Notes under the pieces: generated by a model | Seen by the model: only the letters and a program-made list of their open reading frames with translations | Database searches by the model: none | Told to the model about the DNA's origin: nothing | Part shown: positions 21,214 through 36,200 of the stretch, piece after piece | Position numbering within the stretch: the first letter of the stretch is position 1 | Layout of the letters: the number at the start of each line of letters is the position of its first letter | From: Angiostrongylus vasorum | Taxonomy: Eukaryota > Nematoda > Chromadorea > Rhabditida > Metastrongylidae | Assembly: GCA_018806985.1 (NCBI GenBank) | Contig: JADANN010000467.1 | Span: 868,001-932,000 of the forward strand | DNA length: 64,000 bases | Direction: 5' to 3' | Translations under genes and position numbers: made by a program

Positions 21214-24200
21214 GTACGTCATATATTAGTCTCTAGGCCTCAATTATTGTTTGCTTTGTTCCATGTTGTCCAGAATCGAGACGTTTCTAGAAATTCCGCG
21301 GAAAAAGAACCAGCTCATGGTGCTTATTTGCACTAGAAGAATGTACAGGAAACTTTTTCTTTGAGTCCAGTACCATACCACAATATCCAACTCTTCTTCA
21401 TATTTTTAGCTTAAGAAGTCATAGCTGTGGTAAAAATCATGAAGAAGCTTGATTAATGCTTAGATTGTTTTTCAGCCTTCCTAAAGCTTTTTTTCTTGTA
21501 AAAAACTACTTTCAGAAGCACTGCGAACACAAGAATTCCAACGATATGACGGTTGGTACAATAACTTGGCTAATCGTGACTGGGGAAGTGCTGGTGAGCA
21601 GTTTATTCTTAGATGAAAAAGAATGGACAGAAAATGATGTCATAGATTTCCTCGCAATTCCCGAATTCTTGGTCTTTCTGTTTTCATCCAACTCACATAA
21701 CATAAATGCGAATCGCTGCGAAGGTTTCGATTATTGGATTCAAGTGATTCGACTGCGGTCTTCAAACTTGGTTCTTCCATCGACAACCACGCAAAGCGTA
21801 GAAGTTCGTAGAGAAGGAAAATCGAGGGTTGAAGGTTTCCCTATTTTTCTTTGAGCGTGAAATATCATGGTTTTCAAGTAACAGCGTTGAATGACGTGTA
21901 CTTCTTGATTCTTGTTTCTTTCTGTATATGTGTGAAAAGTTCTTCTTAAGCGTCTAGTATCAGTTTCCACATTAATGTTGTTCCAATTATTTTGTACACG
22001 ACGGGATGAATGAACATGGTCAAATATTAAAAACGGAACAACTGCAACAAAAAACCTTTGATAGGTAGTTTCTGCTGATGGGCCTAATCACCTAATATCG
22101 GCCGATACCGATATACCGATACCTAACCTAATCACGAACCCATGATGAACAGAATGGAGACGAAATGGTCTCGTAATCGCTACGCATAAGATTTCTGAAC
22201 AGTACGGGATCCTCGCAGGCGTGGCGCACCGCGAGTCATTTGTAAAGGCCAAATAACTGCATTCAATCACCTCGAAACGATGCTTAATGAAATTGAACGC
22301 ATGGCGCATCCCACAAGGGATTGATCAACGCCGAGAGCTTTATCCTTACCCGTTTATGCGGGATCCTCAACAAAACATAAAGCTTCACTGCCTTTAAGGT
22401 GAAGAAAATCTACTATGTTGTAAGGAAGCTGAATAATTCGTATGAATAGGACGCGTATGAAAAGTATCTTCCGTATTCAGTGGTTATTAACTTCTCTTCG
22501 TTGATGTTGTCACCTTTCAAGGTAGTCGACTTCATCGCGACTCACCGTCGAACTACGAGGATGGTGTCTACATGATGAATCTCTCGCTGCCTTCCGCGCG
22601 AGTGTTATCAGAGCTCGTCTTCAAAGGTAATTCTTACCCTTCTTCGAGTGCGTGTGATCTACAAGGCATTTAGAATGGTGAAAAACTATTGAAGATAATT
22701 TTGAATGAAATTTTATTGGGTACGAAGGTTTTTCTTTATTTTTTCCGCCTTACTTTTTTTATTCTTCAAAGATGAAGAAGTGCGATTAAAAAACTTGAAA
22801 AATTAAGAAAGTGTGCAACAAATAGAAATTCGCCGAAGGTGTGCTGTATTCCTGAGGGTTCGGATAGGCCAACCTATTTAACAATGACTGTTCGACAACC
22901 ATAAGATTAAAGCGGAAGTACTTGGATACTTGGATATTTATACGGCCCGCCCTCACTGGTTGTGCGGCGGAGTTTGCTAGTTGGTTTAGCCATTGTGTTT
23001 TTCTGGGGTCCCGAGGTAAGCCTGGCCAAAGTCGGCCCCTGGTCGTCACCACCACAGGCGGTCGCCGTGTTTGTGGATCAGAGGGAGATTTGCCACCACG
23101 CGACTAATTTGATTCTAAGACGGTGGTGGATCCTGGTATTGCTTTACTTTTAGCTGGCCTTCCTGTTGGAAACGCCGCACTCTTTCTTAGCTTGGAAGAC
23201 CCCCGGTGGGGCGAATCCACCCGCTGTACATCGCAGTCCGACACCCCAGGAACACATCGCAGTTACGATGAGGCCGTGAGACCTTGGGAAAGCGGGAGTA
23301 ACGTGTTGAGAAAGAAACTCTGATTTCTTGCGAAAGTAGAGGCAATTAGACAAAAACTTACCGCTATACTTGGACGACCATTGTTCACGTGTAACGCGAA
23401 CCCGAAATTCGATGATGGTTTCCATTCTTCCTATTTCGTCAGGAGAATGGTCTTCTTCTATGTGTAACTGCTTGGCCCATAAAGCATTTGAAGCAAGGAA
23501 TAGAGGTGGTTTATGTTAGGCTCAAAGATATGCACTCGTCTTGTAGATGTCCTAGATAGTGCCCTCATCTCCACTACACGTTCGGCGTAGTGTTCTTCAC
23601 ATGAATGTGTAGTGAACTGTTATCATTCCATGACCATCCGTTTTTTTCGCTTTCTGTGTATATCCAGTATTCCCAAAAGGTAATTTCGGCATGAATGAAC
23701 CGTGCAACGGACTTCAGGAAGAATCTTTGTGCTGTTCCAATCTAAAGACCATCGTTCAAGCCCTCTGTGGATGATACACAAATTTCTGGACATGATTGGA
23801 GAGTGAACTCCCTATCACAGGTTGCAAAGCGGAACGCTAGAATGAGGTCTGAGTCAGAATAGTGTTCTCAGAGTTTTGGAGCTTGTCATTTGATAAATGG
23901 CTCCATAGCGAGTACTGAATATGGACTGAATTCCGAATACTTCTCTCCCTTCTTCTACATCATTCCTTCCAAATTTCATTTCACAGTTCATCTAATGTCC
24001 ATATAAAACTCATGCTGTGGTTTTTGTACATAGGCGTCCATTTTGATTTCTTCACCTTCACACTGAAATGTTCTATGAAATGAGTTCTTTTTGGATTTAT
24101 TTGCAGTCCTGTCACTTTTTTTTCTCCCTTGTACATAAATTCTCTTCCATTTAATCCCCTCGGTTAGGCTTCTTGGAGTCTCCGGCCTCTACTGGGATAT

Positions 24201-27200
24201 TTCTTAAAAAAGATGATGATTTAATTGATCAGATGGTGATTTGGTAGGAATTAGCTATCAGTGCTCATGTCCTATTCGTCTCAATTGAGCGAGTTATATA
24301 TCTACTGCAATATGGTAATGAACACCTTTGGCGATACGGTACTGCACTTCGCTGGCCCACTTCTTTTGCGGCCAGTGAAAGAGCCGTATTTCTGTGGTGC
24401 AATTTCGACAGTAGTCAACAATCTATTGTGTAGAACGGTCCCACTTCTCGGTTGATGAGGCTGATGTTAATCTCTTTTTTATAGTTGACTAAAATTTGGA
24501 CAAAGAATTAGATCTGGTGCTTCTGATGAACTTCTAGACGGCGTTGATTCGCTGACTAGAAATATTCTTCATCTGAAGAAATATGTGATGATATGAAAAC
24601 ATGTGCCGACATTTGAGCGCGTGGAATGCTGGTTGCAAAAGAGCCGTGATTGGAATGAAGCAGCAGAACGTGATATTCGCTTGAATCCGTACGGCATTTC
24701 TTTGATATGACTTTTAAACAGGCACCTCACAGTGTTCAGCCAGATCTTGTTTAATCTGTCACTCATGAACGAGAAGGTTTCCGTTTCAAATATTCTGGAC
24801 AACATATTCTTTTTTGTCCCTCATGGACCACTTTTTGTTTTCTCAAGGGCGACAAACAGTGCATTTCTAGTGCGGAATGATCTCTGTGCGTGAAGAAGGT
24901 GGTGATCATAACCAATATGGAAGAATGACCCTATAGGAGTGAAAAGCGACAAAATCTTTCATTTGTGAAGGTATGACCTATGTGAATGATATCGTCACCT
25001 GATTCCCATGCATAACGAAAATGGTACTTCTCGGAAAATGATGTTCCATGGTGGAGGGATACTGTATCCAGCGAAACGGTTTTATTTCATGTTTCTCTCT
25101 TTTGTAGCTTACTCATAAAATTTTTCGATTCTGCATTCAGTTTCGCTGGATTATTCAATGCTGGGGTTGAAGTCATTGAAATCAATTCTGTAGGATGATT
25201 TTTTGTTGCAAACCACACTTTTCAACTATTAATAGAGCGTATGTAGTAAAACCACAATGGCGTTGAGATATATCCTCGAGAAGGGTAGTAGCACGTTCGT
25301 TCCCCACCGCGGATACCTGCGGTCCATGGTTTTGCAAATATCTCAGCACCATTGTGGTCGTATCAAATACATTACCCTGCCGCGAAAATCAGTAATAGGC
25401 AGTAAATTAAAAAGTTGGCATTATGAGAGCGTATGTAATGCGCTTTCATGGGCTGTATACGATAGTCAATCAAATTTGATAATATAATAGCTCTTTTCTT
25501 TCGATTCGTTGCTTGGAAGGCGGAGTCAAGAATTATGAAAGGATGAAGAAACTTAAGTAATGGATAACGGATGGACTACAAAACGTAGACTACTGACTGT
25601 TGTGACGAAAAAATTTCTCCACCAGTGACGAGGATCGCATAATCTAAGTGGCCTTTGTCGGTATTCTTGACATTTGTTTTGTAGGGCTTTCACGTGCATT
25701 CCATTCAGTTCTTGTAAGTGCTGAGCAAAGAACCGTCTCCATGATCTGTTGTTTTGTTTTTTGTTCCTGTGACTTCTTGTACATTTGATCATCTCTTACC
25801 GGTTTCTCTCCAGCACCTTACGGCACACACGTGAATCTAGCGAGACTGGTCCACTGTTGACTGAGTAGCTTGTTGTTTCTCGGAGCTCCGACGGAGGCTT
25901 GCCCTGGCCTGCGATTTAAGATCCTCAGCACAGGCGGTCGTTACCCGTTGTCGATCGGAGGGACGTTCTGTGATGGCGGCGATGGCTACGGCTGTGAGAC
26001 AGCCCGAGTGGCTTGGAGCGATTTATTAGGCGTAATATAATTATAAAAATGTAAAAATGGAAGGTCCCGTGAGGGTTCTATGACGATGTAGCAAGCCGAA
26101 TAAGATGAAATACACATCCATTTAGGACCGTCTGGTATACGAAATGCACGAAATATGACGTCGATGTTCGCTTTTTTCAGTGAGTCCAGTTCTTTGTTTA
26201 ATGAGCTTTGGTCAAAAAGATGCCTCTAAGCAATTTAATAAAAAACAACCGAGATATATTGTAGTAGTACAACCAGTGAATTTGTTAGAAGCATTGTGAT
26301 CATGAACTAAGGATCAAACCCATGTGTGTGTAGCGCTGTGGTCGGAAGCGCAGTAGGACACAATATGGGATCGGTTCCCGCGCCCGTGGCCCACCAAACC
26401 TTCCATCCCTCCGGGGCCTGCAAATTGGTACCAGACTTATCTGGGAGGATAGCAGGACTGGCTGGATACATCGGTAGGCCATCGCGAGTCATTGTAAAGG
26501 CCAGATATGCATTCAGTGACCTCCTAACGATGCTTAATGAAGTCGAATGCATGGCGCATAGCTGGGATTGATCAATGCCGAGAGCTTTATCCTTTTCTTC
26601 ATTTTTTATGCATTTTTTTTCGTTGCTTCAGAAACATTTCGCTGTTTTACGAGGATTCTTTGAAATAAGTTGTCGAACGATGATGAATTCAGGTCAAGTG
26701 GTCGCGTACGAGATCATGGCATCCACCCAGACCAGTTGCCCGCTTGAAATCATGAAAATTCCGGTACCACCTGGAGATCCAGTAAGTACTTCGAAAATCT
26801 CTGGGAGTTTTTTAGTCTCAGCTGGATATTAAGAAGGGATATTCGAAAACTGGGAGGAACAGTAACTATAACGATGAAATATTTGCTGACATTTTTCGGG
26901 TGACTGAATGATACATCATTTCTTTTGGATTAAAAATGGTGCATCCCACTCCCAATCAATATCTATTTATTTACATTTTCAATTTTTTAAGATTCCTTCT
27001 GTTTCTTTTGCATGTTTCGACTATAAATTTTGTGTGGATTTCTCCACTCCACTCATTCGTTCTTCCATGCAGTCCGTTGTCTCGTACCAGTTATCTCCGA
27101 GGGTCCTGTGATTTACATGTGAATTCGGCTGCGGCCTGACGACTTTGACTTCTTCAAGAGTGGCTAGGTCCTAGGTCTTCACCACTAGCAATCAGTGGTG

Positions 27201-30200
27201 GCTTTGGATCTGCTGAGAGCTCTTCACAAACAAGGCTTCTAGCAAGTTCCATGGCAACGGGTTTGTGAGGGCATCACAGCTACAAAAATGGTTCGTACTA
27301 CACTGCAACCAAACACTGCTAACCACAATAAGATCGATATTTCAACTTCCCACTGCATCAGTCAAGCGCTCTTCATACGTGTGAGCTGAATAAAATGCTT
27401 GCAGCTTTGGAGGTTTCGATGAAAAACAACATGTATGTCAAGATATCAAGATATGAGTATTTTTTATCTAGCACACTTCTGAACTTCGATTCATTTCAGC
27501 CAGCGAATTGACATCTGTTTTTCGCTCTCGACGCTCACTCTAAAAGCAACAGAAGCGTGAAAGAAGCGCAGACAATATTCCGTCTGACCTCCATGGGTCC
27601 TGTCAGAGTCACAGTGTTGCGCTAACAACCAAATTTATTGGAAAACGTGCAAGTGTAGCCTTAATGAACGCTTTATAGCCGAGAATTCTCAGCATACGCA
27701 TGAGACACAGTTGGTTTGAAGACTATTCGTGTTGCAATTCTTGTCGAACGGAAGTTGTCGTAATCTACAGGAAGGTCGGTCAACTTTTTAAGCCCATCAA
27801 TCCATGGCAGCTTCAACTGAGATCTTTTTAGAATACATGGATTGCTCGTAAGTGCTGTTATAACTTACATGTGTTGCGAGGTAAAGAAATACTGAATTCT
27901 GCACATTGTCATTCACTTCTCATTTTTGTTGGTCGTTAGGTTGATAGATAAACGGTAGCGCAGTGGTAGTGAGCCCGTTCAGTACATGGAAGGCGCAACA
28001 TACCGGCCATTAGCTCGACGCAACGCCCGGATCACAAAGATCCCTTTTTCCTCTTCGGTCGCTAGATTATTAACAGACTTTTCTAGAACAGAGTCATTTC
28101 CTCTAATCCACGTGACAACTTCCTAGCAAGACAATCTTAGGATTCCAGAGAGAACCCACAAGGCCAGAACATTCAACGATGTTCATGACTAAGGCAAAAA
28201 ATCCTCAAGCAGCAGCCGAATCCAGATGCAATGAGAGTTCGAGGACCTTCGTAGATGGTGGATGTTGTGAAACGAAGCGAATGAAAAAAAGTGCAGAGGT
28301 CTGCACAGTGTGATGTCGGACATTACTAATAAATAATAACTTAGTGGTGAGAAAGCCAGTGAGGTTTGGTATCCTTAAAACTTCCAACGAAATCTTTTCT
28401 ATATCGTCTTCTTGCTGCATGTGTTTAGTGCGGACTTCATCCTTTCGAAAGATTTAATGCTAAGATGTTCTGGGGGCTTTTAAGCGATAAGGTTTTGGGG
28501 TTTGTATCGAACTATAAATTAGCCCGTATCGAACTAATTGCGTTTCGAAGTGTCCAACCATAAATTGGCCCAATTGAATTATTTACGTTTTGAATATTCA
28601 GAAAACTTTACTAGTGGGTGGTTGACATTTCAAGGTAATCGAGTTCTGACGCTGATCGTTTTCTGACGAGAATACGAGTTGACGGCAAACTGTAAGGCTC
28701 GACAAAAAGTGGACAGGTGTGCCAGTTGGAAAAAACACGACACTTTCGTTTCGTGGAAGAGTTTTGTTTCAAAATATGAAGTATTCTTTCATGTAGGTAG
28801 TGGACGGAAATCTTCTTCTGGCTAATCACCTACGTAGCAATTTTTTGTGTTATGCTTGATATGATCGACAGCTTCGCCAATATATTAAAAACCAACATAT
28901 TTGCTTAAAAATCTCCAGGTGTTTTTCAAACGAATTGGTCAATCATAGCGCTTTTGAAAATAGATAGTACTTATAGGTGTACGATGTTAATGGAACTGGT
29001 ACTGACATACCGTTTACGCGTGCAAAGTACGACAAGCAATCTGGTCAAGGTTTTAATTCCCCCCGAGAGCAGGTCAGTAGAGAAATTTGTTTCGTAAAAC
29101 TGTTTTCAGAATAAAATATATCAAGGAAAAGGTTAAAACGAAAACACAATAGGAAGAATAAACTAACGAAAGTAATACTAGCACACTACCATGTCTTGCA
29201 TTCTAAAACCGAAACAGCTTGCGATCATTTCCAAAGTGATCAGTGCCACCTGTATCCCATATATCTTCGTTAATCATAGAGCGAATATCAGTGGACTTCA
29301 TCCGTCCCTATCGCCCACCAGAGTCCCATAAAGGACGCGAACAGCGTCACACTTTTAGTATAGTGCCCATTTTTAGTTGATTTTGGCGAGAAGGTAGAAT
29401 CAGAATTCGTACCTCCACATGAGGATGTCGAACCTCTTCTCACATCGGGAGACCCAGCTAAGGAATGAACCCTATGCGTTGAATCCAATAACCTCCTATG
29501 GAAAGTGCAGGATAGCTTTTGGTCCATGTTTACCCAGTCGTTCTTCGTCTCGGAATTCACCACATAGTCTCGCGACTAACTGCCAACGGAGATCTCCCAG
29601 CTCGTGGAAGCTATCATTCATATGTCTAAGACAAATCTGATATCCCTGAAATATGAAAATTTATATTTCAAGTCTAATTTGAATGAAATTTGTTGCATAT
29701 TCGTATATATCATTGCAAAGCCTGAAAATTCACTCTGCTTTACGCTCCCCTTGCATATTTCAAGATTTTGTTTGCTCCTGTATATCGACAAAGACCATTC
29801 CAGATAATGTTAATGTTTTTATTTACTGCCTATTACCGTTTTTCACGGCAGAGTATTATGCGTGATACAACCGCAGTGATGCTGACCTTTCCAGATAGTT
29901 TTTGATGTAGTCTCCATGAATTCTTAATGCCGACATTCACCTTTCACCATCGTATTCATCTTTCCCCTCTTCACACGCTTCACCATCACTGTGATTTTCC
30001 TCTCCACAAATTCTCCTAATTCTCTAACCTTCTTTTTGTGCATTCACTGCAACATTTTTTTAAAACAGTATTTGTAAAGAGAGTTCATGAGAAAAAATAA
30101 GAAGGGAAGAGACACAGATAGGTGGAAAGATAGGTAGCACGGATAGCACAGATGGAAAGATAGAAAGATAGAAAGCAGATGGCATTATTTGGTCAGGTTC

Positions 30201-33200
30201 CAATTTCTTGTCGAAGGAACAAGATTGCTGACTGAATTATAGAATTTTTTATAACACAGAGAAAACTAATCATTGTTTCGGTGCTTCTCCAAAGATGTTG
30301 CTTACATATTTTTTTCCTACATTGCGCTCGTAGATGCCATTCCTCTAGGTGAATGAGCGAACGTCATGGATCGACGGTTCATTCGTCTACAGTGTAATGG
30401 AAGCATGGGTGGCGACAATGAGGTCGTTTGAAAATGGCACACTTAAGGAGGGAAATCAGAAAAGGTTATATCATGAGCCATGAAAATTCACTGACTTTTT
30501 GTTGATAGAGTAAATGTCACCAAGTAAATCAATCTACTCTGAGATTAACCAAAATATTGAAGGTACCCGCCACTAAACAATCCTCATATTCCGCTGAACA
30601 ATCCACCACCACCGCAAATTCATCGACTCTTAAATCCAGATCGTCTTTTCCGTGAGTGTCGCTATTTCTAATCCTTAGTTGATGTTTCTAGGTTTATTAT
30701 GATTTAATGACATCAGTGCTTTGAAAAATCATGGCCGATTTTTTCCATTGTGGAACACTATTATTTACTCAGCTATATTTTGGAAGTATTTTTTGCTGGA
30801 ACTAAGAGGTCAAGAGGTCTAAAAGAGAAAATTGGCCATTTTTTGTAACCACAACACCGAACCCATTCTTATGTTACTAGCTTGGCAAGCCTTTGCATTT
30901 GATGAATTTTTTCAAGCGACAGATTTGTTGTTCAAAAATCTATTCATTGCAACTGTTCCGCTAACCAGTGTTTACTTTAGTTCTTGGAGATTCACGTGTA
31001 AATGAAAACCCTGGTCTGTTGTCCTTCGGAATAATTCTGTATAGATGGCACAATATTTTAGCACAAAAGTGAGTTTCTATCTATACCAGTTATTACTAGC
31101 CTTTTTCACTTAGTTTTTCTCGTTAAAGCTAGATATTTTTTTAATTAATTTTTACACGACCCGATATCACATTTTCGCAGATCGAAGTACTTCTTGTAGT
31201 CGGTTCGTTTCCTCGTATTCATATACCGCGAATTCGACTGCTGCTTGAGGATTTTTGGTCTTCCACGGAAATGTCGTTGACTGCTGGTCGAGTGTCCTTT
31301 TAGTCTTGGGATAGCCATGCTGTGGTGTTCCCACTTAAATTAGAGGAAATGAACTGATCCCAAACAAGTCCGGTATAAATTTTTGATATCGGGGTGGGAG
31401 GGGAAGGGACGTTTGGTGAGCTTACAGCGGTGTTGAACCACCGCATTGCATTCGTGAATGTCAGCGCTAGGATCATTAAGCTGTGTAGGGTCAGAGTTAT
31501 TCTGATAAATGCATAAGTGAATCGCGTCCACCTTTTGTTTGAATTTCAGTAGTTTATTTCTTACATGGAGTTATCATGTTTATCGAGTAAATCTAGGGTC
31601 AGGAAACGGAATACAGTAAGGAATTCACAGCTTTTTATGCAATTGGATTACTCCGTAAATATGATGCTCATGATTTCGATGGCTTCCGCTTTCGTTAATC
31701 CATTATCTCCTTCTCTTACGATGCAACCGTCAAAATGATGTTTCGCTCTAAGCATAGCTGGATGTTGTCGTTCCTTTCGCAGTCCATTTTGACTGGCGTC
31801 AAATATGATAAGTATGCTTAAGGGTTCTTGAGCTCTCTGTGGTTTCTTGCATATTGATTCGAAGCCATTTCTATTTCATTAGCTCGCTAAATTCTTCATG
31901 CATTGTTTTTCGTTCCCTTCTATACAAATGTCCTTTGCACATGGATGAACACGGCTATTATTTCTGCATTCCAGAAAGTCTTCGATGAGTTTTATTACTA
32001 TTCGGGTGCTTTTCTCGTTGTAACTTTGTGTAGAGTCCTTGAGTACACGGTGTAGTAATAACGAACCACGGTTTCTAATGCCATTCATGTTGGTGGCAAA
32101 GAACGCAAAGTTCGAAATGAATAGTTTTCAAAATGAAAGTTGAGCAAAGTTCGAGATTTCTTGTATACTAGAACCTTATTCTGTGGGAAAAAATTTTGTC
32201 GTTGCAAGAAGAACAACTTGCAATCTGAGTGTTCATCAGTTCGAACGTTATAAAGTTATTCAGGCTGTTTAGTCTGAGACTATAATCGATCCATGTGCTC
32301 CCTTACTGATTCCCAAATATCACTGAAAAAATCACACCTAGGTGGAAGTTTTCTAAAGAGTATGGCAGAATTGATGACAGATGCTTGGGAATGCTAGCCC
32401 CAATATTCTCTTTTCAAACTTCTTCTTTTGCTAATGCAAACACTTTTCCCTACTAATATCTGCAGTGATAGATTTCTTCTGCATTGCTTTTTGAGTACCG
32501 GTAAATTGAGTAAATTGGTACCAGACTAGTCTGGGAAAGAATCACTTTTTGCAATCCACTTGGGAATCTTCCAGCCCTGCTATCTCAGGACTTCAGGGAG
32601 AATCGACTCGATCAAAATTCTACGACATTAAAGACGAAATTGAAATCCTCAAGCAGCAACCGAAGCCACATATAAAGTTGGAAGATCTTCGTGGACAGTG
32701 GATGCGAGGAAACGAATCGAATGTGAGAAGTGCTGGGATCCGCACAACAGACGTGAAGACGGGTCATGTAAAATGTAAATTGTAAAAGAAAATGCTTTTT
32801 TGAGCCTTCGATTTGTGTCATACTCAGATATTGGTTTAATACTTAAAGTGTCCTTAATGAAGGGCAGTTTGTTGCTCGCTTTTTGTGAGTTCAGTCTGCA
32901 ATTATTATACCACCAAAACCACGAACAAAAAAAAGGCGAGCAGTTGTCAACGTAGTCTGCAAAAAGTGCAAGGAAAATCTTCTTTTGTAAAGTAGAAACC
33001 GAACAGAAAGCGAGCTGTTATTAATTCACGTCGGTAGATGTTCCCATCTCCATCCACAAGGTTGAGTGCCTCATGTCGTTTTGTACCTCTTAGTGGGATT
33101 ATTGTTAGTTTCTTCAGCGTAGCTCACATGACCGATCTTTTATGAACCGTAGCATTGAGAAAGTAATTCTCTATATTGTATTTGAGAAAACACGAGGTGC

Positions 33201-36200
33201 CATTTCATTGCTTATTGACGAAAAAAGCCGACTTTTTTTGCGGATTTCCCTTCTTCAGAGCCTAGAAAAGTCAACTTGCATGCAACCTACCCAGTCAAAC
33301 ATCTCCGTAACCAAACAGAGAAAATGCTAAACCTAGATTTCAATCGCATTTAAAACAAAATAACTTCTTCGCACACTCACCGCTTTCTATGAGTCTTCCA
33401 ATGAGTATGTCACGTGGAGACCAACCACACAGGGTTCACATGAACGCGTAATGTGCGTTTCACATTAAAACATCAGTCTTAATTACTGTGTTAGACCACG
33501 TGTGATTACGAGGCATTCCTCTAGACTAGGTGTTCCTTTATACGGACGCAGAGTGATCTTCCTGTTCCGCCAATGTATTCGTCTTCTTACGCTTTGCAAA
33601 GTTCAGATAAACTGCACCCGAACTCATGCAATCATCATCTCTACCTTTACGGAAAATTGTGCCATTTCGAGTGTTGTACCTAGACGGCCATATAGGAGTT
33701 GTACCGAGACGGCCACACAGATGAGAACTAGCTTGCCTCTTAGAGTCTCGGTGATATCTCAGTTGCTGTTACCGAACACTCCAAACCGTGTGGAAGCGAA
33801 TACATTGGCGAAACGAGTCGACCACTCTGCGTCGGTATCAAGGAATACCTAGCCTGTAAGCATAAAGTTAAACCAAAAACTCCACTAGGTGCATATAGGG
33901 CACAGAGACATAACGGGGAAAATCTCGAAGTAGAAGCTTCCTACTAACACAGGAATCGAAAAATTCAGCGCGCAAAACTGTCGAGGTATTCCGGATTTAT
34001 TCCAATAATCCGAGAATGAACCGCATGGAGGAAGTTATGATCTCTTACAATACTTCAGACTGACAATTTCATGTGGGAGAAGCGATCCATTTAAACTCTG
34101 ACATGTTGCTCTCTACGTGAAATATTTAATGGAAGACTCAGAAAGCGGAGAGCACGCGACGAAGCTATTTTTGTTCTTAGTGCGATTGAAATCCAGATAT
34201 TTCCTCTGTTTAGTTATGGAGCTGCTTGAGGTGGGTAGATTGCAGTCAACCTGCCCTCTTCCAGGCTCTGAAGAATGCGAAATCCGCCGAAACGTTGGCT
34301 TTGTCATAATAAAGAGTGGAATAACACCTCGTGTTTGCTCAACAAAAAATATAAAGAATTATTTGATTATATAAGACGTTTTTGTGCACGGAATATTTGA
34401 AACGACAAGGGTGCTATATGGAGGATATCTAAAAATTAAGCCTTTCTTTCATTGTAAGCTGACTTTCATTTAACCCTCGATATACATGGTCAATGTACCC
34501 TGTTTCATTGATAAGCTAACACGACTCTAGTCCAATTAAGCCTTACTTGTCGAATTAAGACCATGTTTACCATGAAAAGGTCGGATATTTCGTCTACAGA
34601 GTTATTTAAATCTTCGGATCTGATAAGATCGTCAGAGACTTTTCGAAGGCCCTTGTCACCGAAAAGGGTGTCATCTCAAGAAGTTATTTGTTGAAGCAGT
34701 GATAACCAATTAATGAGGATTCCGATGAGTAAGGTGAATGACGCTGAGTGGTGGGGTCATTGTAGTGGTGCTACGCTAGGTGTATTCGGTTGACAAAGGC
34801 CGATAACGGGCTTCGTGGTTCTTGCTTTAATTCTAGATATTGCCACTACTCAGGGAGTTCTAGATGGATGAATTCGTCTGTCTGGCCTGAAATAGTCACC
34901 CCTAACCTTCTAGCGCAAAATGAACCCACGGAGCCTCTTTGGTAGGTCATTTTTTCTGCAGCGTTGAGCCAAACATACAGTTGATGCTCTTCCTCGCACC
35001 TAGGAACACAGTTAAAAATGGAGCTTGCGCAAAGAACGATAGAACAGTTAATTGAGAGGTTTCGAATTTGTTTCGCCATTTGTGACTATTTTTCCGACTA
35101 GCTGTTGAACAATTTCACTAGCTCAGCTTCAGTTAAGGTCTTCAAATGATCACCGTCGATGGCAGCATTTTGTTCCTGAGACGTTCTCATCTTCGTACTC
35201 TCATGTCCATAGCCAAACTCTTCAAACGAAAATTCTAGCCACCGAACCGTAACAATTCTCTAACCAAATACAACATTGGCATGGCAAGCTGTTTCGTGCC
35301 TCTTCACACCTGAGTTGGAAATTGTACAAAACTGCTCTAAGTTGCTTTTTCCCCACTCCTATTTTTCGATACTCCATTGAAATTGTCTAAGTAAATTAAT
35401 ACTGAAATGGGCCTCAGAATGATCCATAAAACATTTATTAACAGAAAGCATGTTGAATGAAGAAAAACTCATTAGAAGTTCAAATTACGAAACCGGAAAT
35501 TTTATACTAAATACCTCATGTCGACAATGGATAAAATTTACCACTTGGTGTTCATTTAATATTTAATAACTTCCAACATTTTATTCAGTTATGTGATGAA
35601 GAATTCTAGGATTCAGAAGGAAAATCCATCTTGGACAGACGAGGAACTCTTCCAAGCAGCTCGACGGTGGCTTATAGCTACGCTTCAGGTGATGTTCCGT
35701 TTACGAATAATAGTTCCAGTTTCTGGAGAAAAAATCCCTATTAGGGTACAAAACTGGTTGGAAGAAAAACAAAGCAAGGGCCTAGGTGGTGCGGAAGATA
35801 ACAAATGAGCCACCGAAAAGAATAATCGAGGGTTCAAATCTGGCCTGGGATCTCAGTTTTCCAAATATCTCAGCATCACTGTAGTTGGTTGTTGACAGTT
35901 ATGCTTTTCGAAAAGAACTTTTTGTTCACCTCTGCTTCATTTAATTCCTTCTTTGTGATTTCAGAAAATCATCTTCTACGATTTTCTGCCGGCACTGATC
36001 AATGAGGAAGTGAAGCCGTACACGAAATACATGCCGCACGTTCCTCCGGGCATTTCCCATGCTTTCGCCGCCGCTGCGTTCCGATTTCCGCACAGCATTG
36101 TATGTTCTGCTTAAGCCTAAACTCTAGTATCCTCCCGATTTTTCCCTCTTTTTATGCATGTCAGATAAGAATGCTGCAGCTTTCATTCCATGGTATTGAG

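Noticed and set aside
21456..21854. 132-codon plus-strand open frame
   Set aside because: It overlaps DUOX exon 2 in another frame; the exon frame has the conserved WYNNLAN segment and proper splice borders.
22626..26693. Direct splice of DUOX exon 3 to exon 5
   Set aside because: It is phase-compatible and looked like exon loss at first, but exon 4 was then found at 26,126-26,179 with family-matching residues and correct phase.
31640..32088. Minus-strand coding-like pieces (for example MNGIRNRGSLLLHRVLKDS)
   Set aside because: Broken by several stops and without a recognisable motif; could be an old element but cannot be supported.
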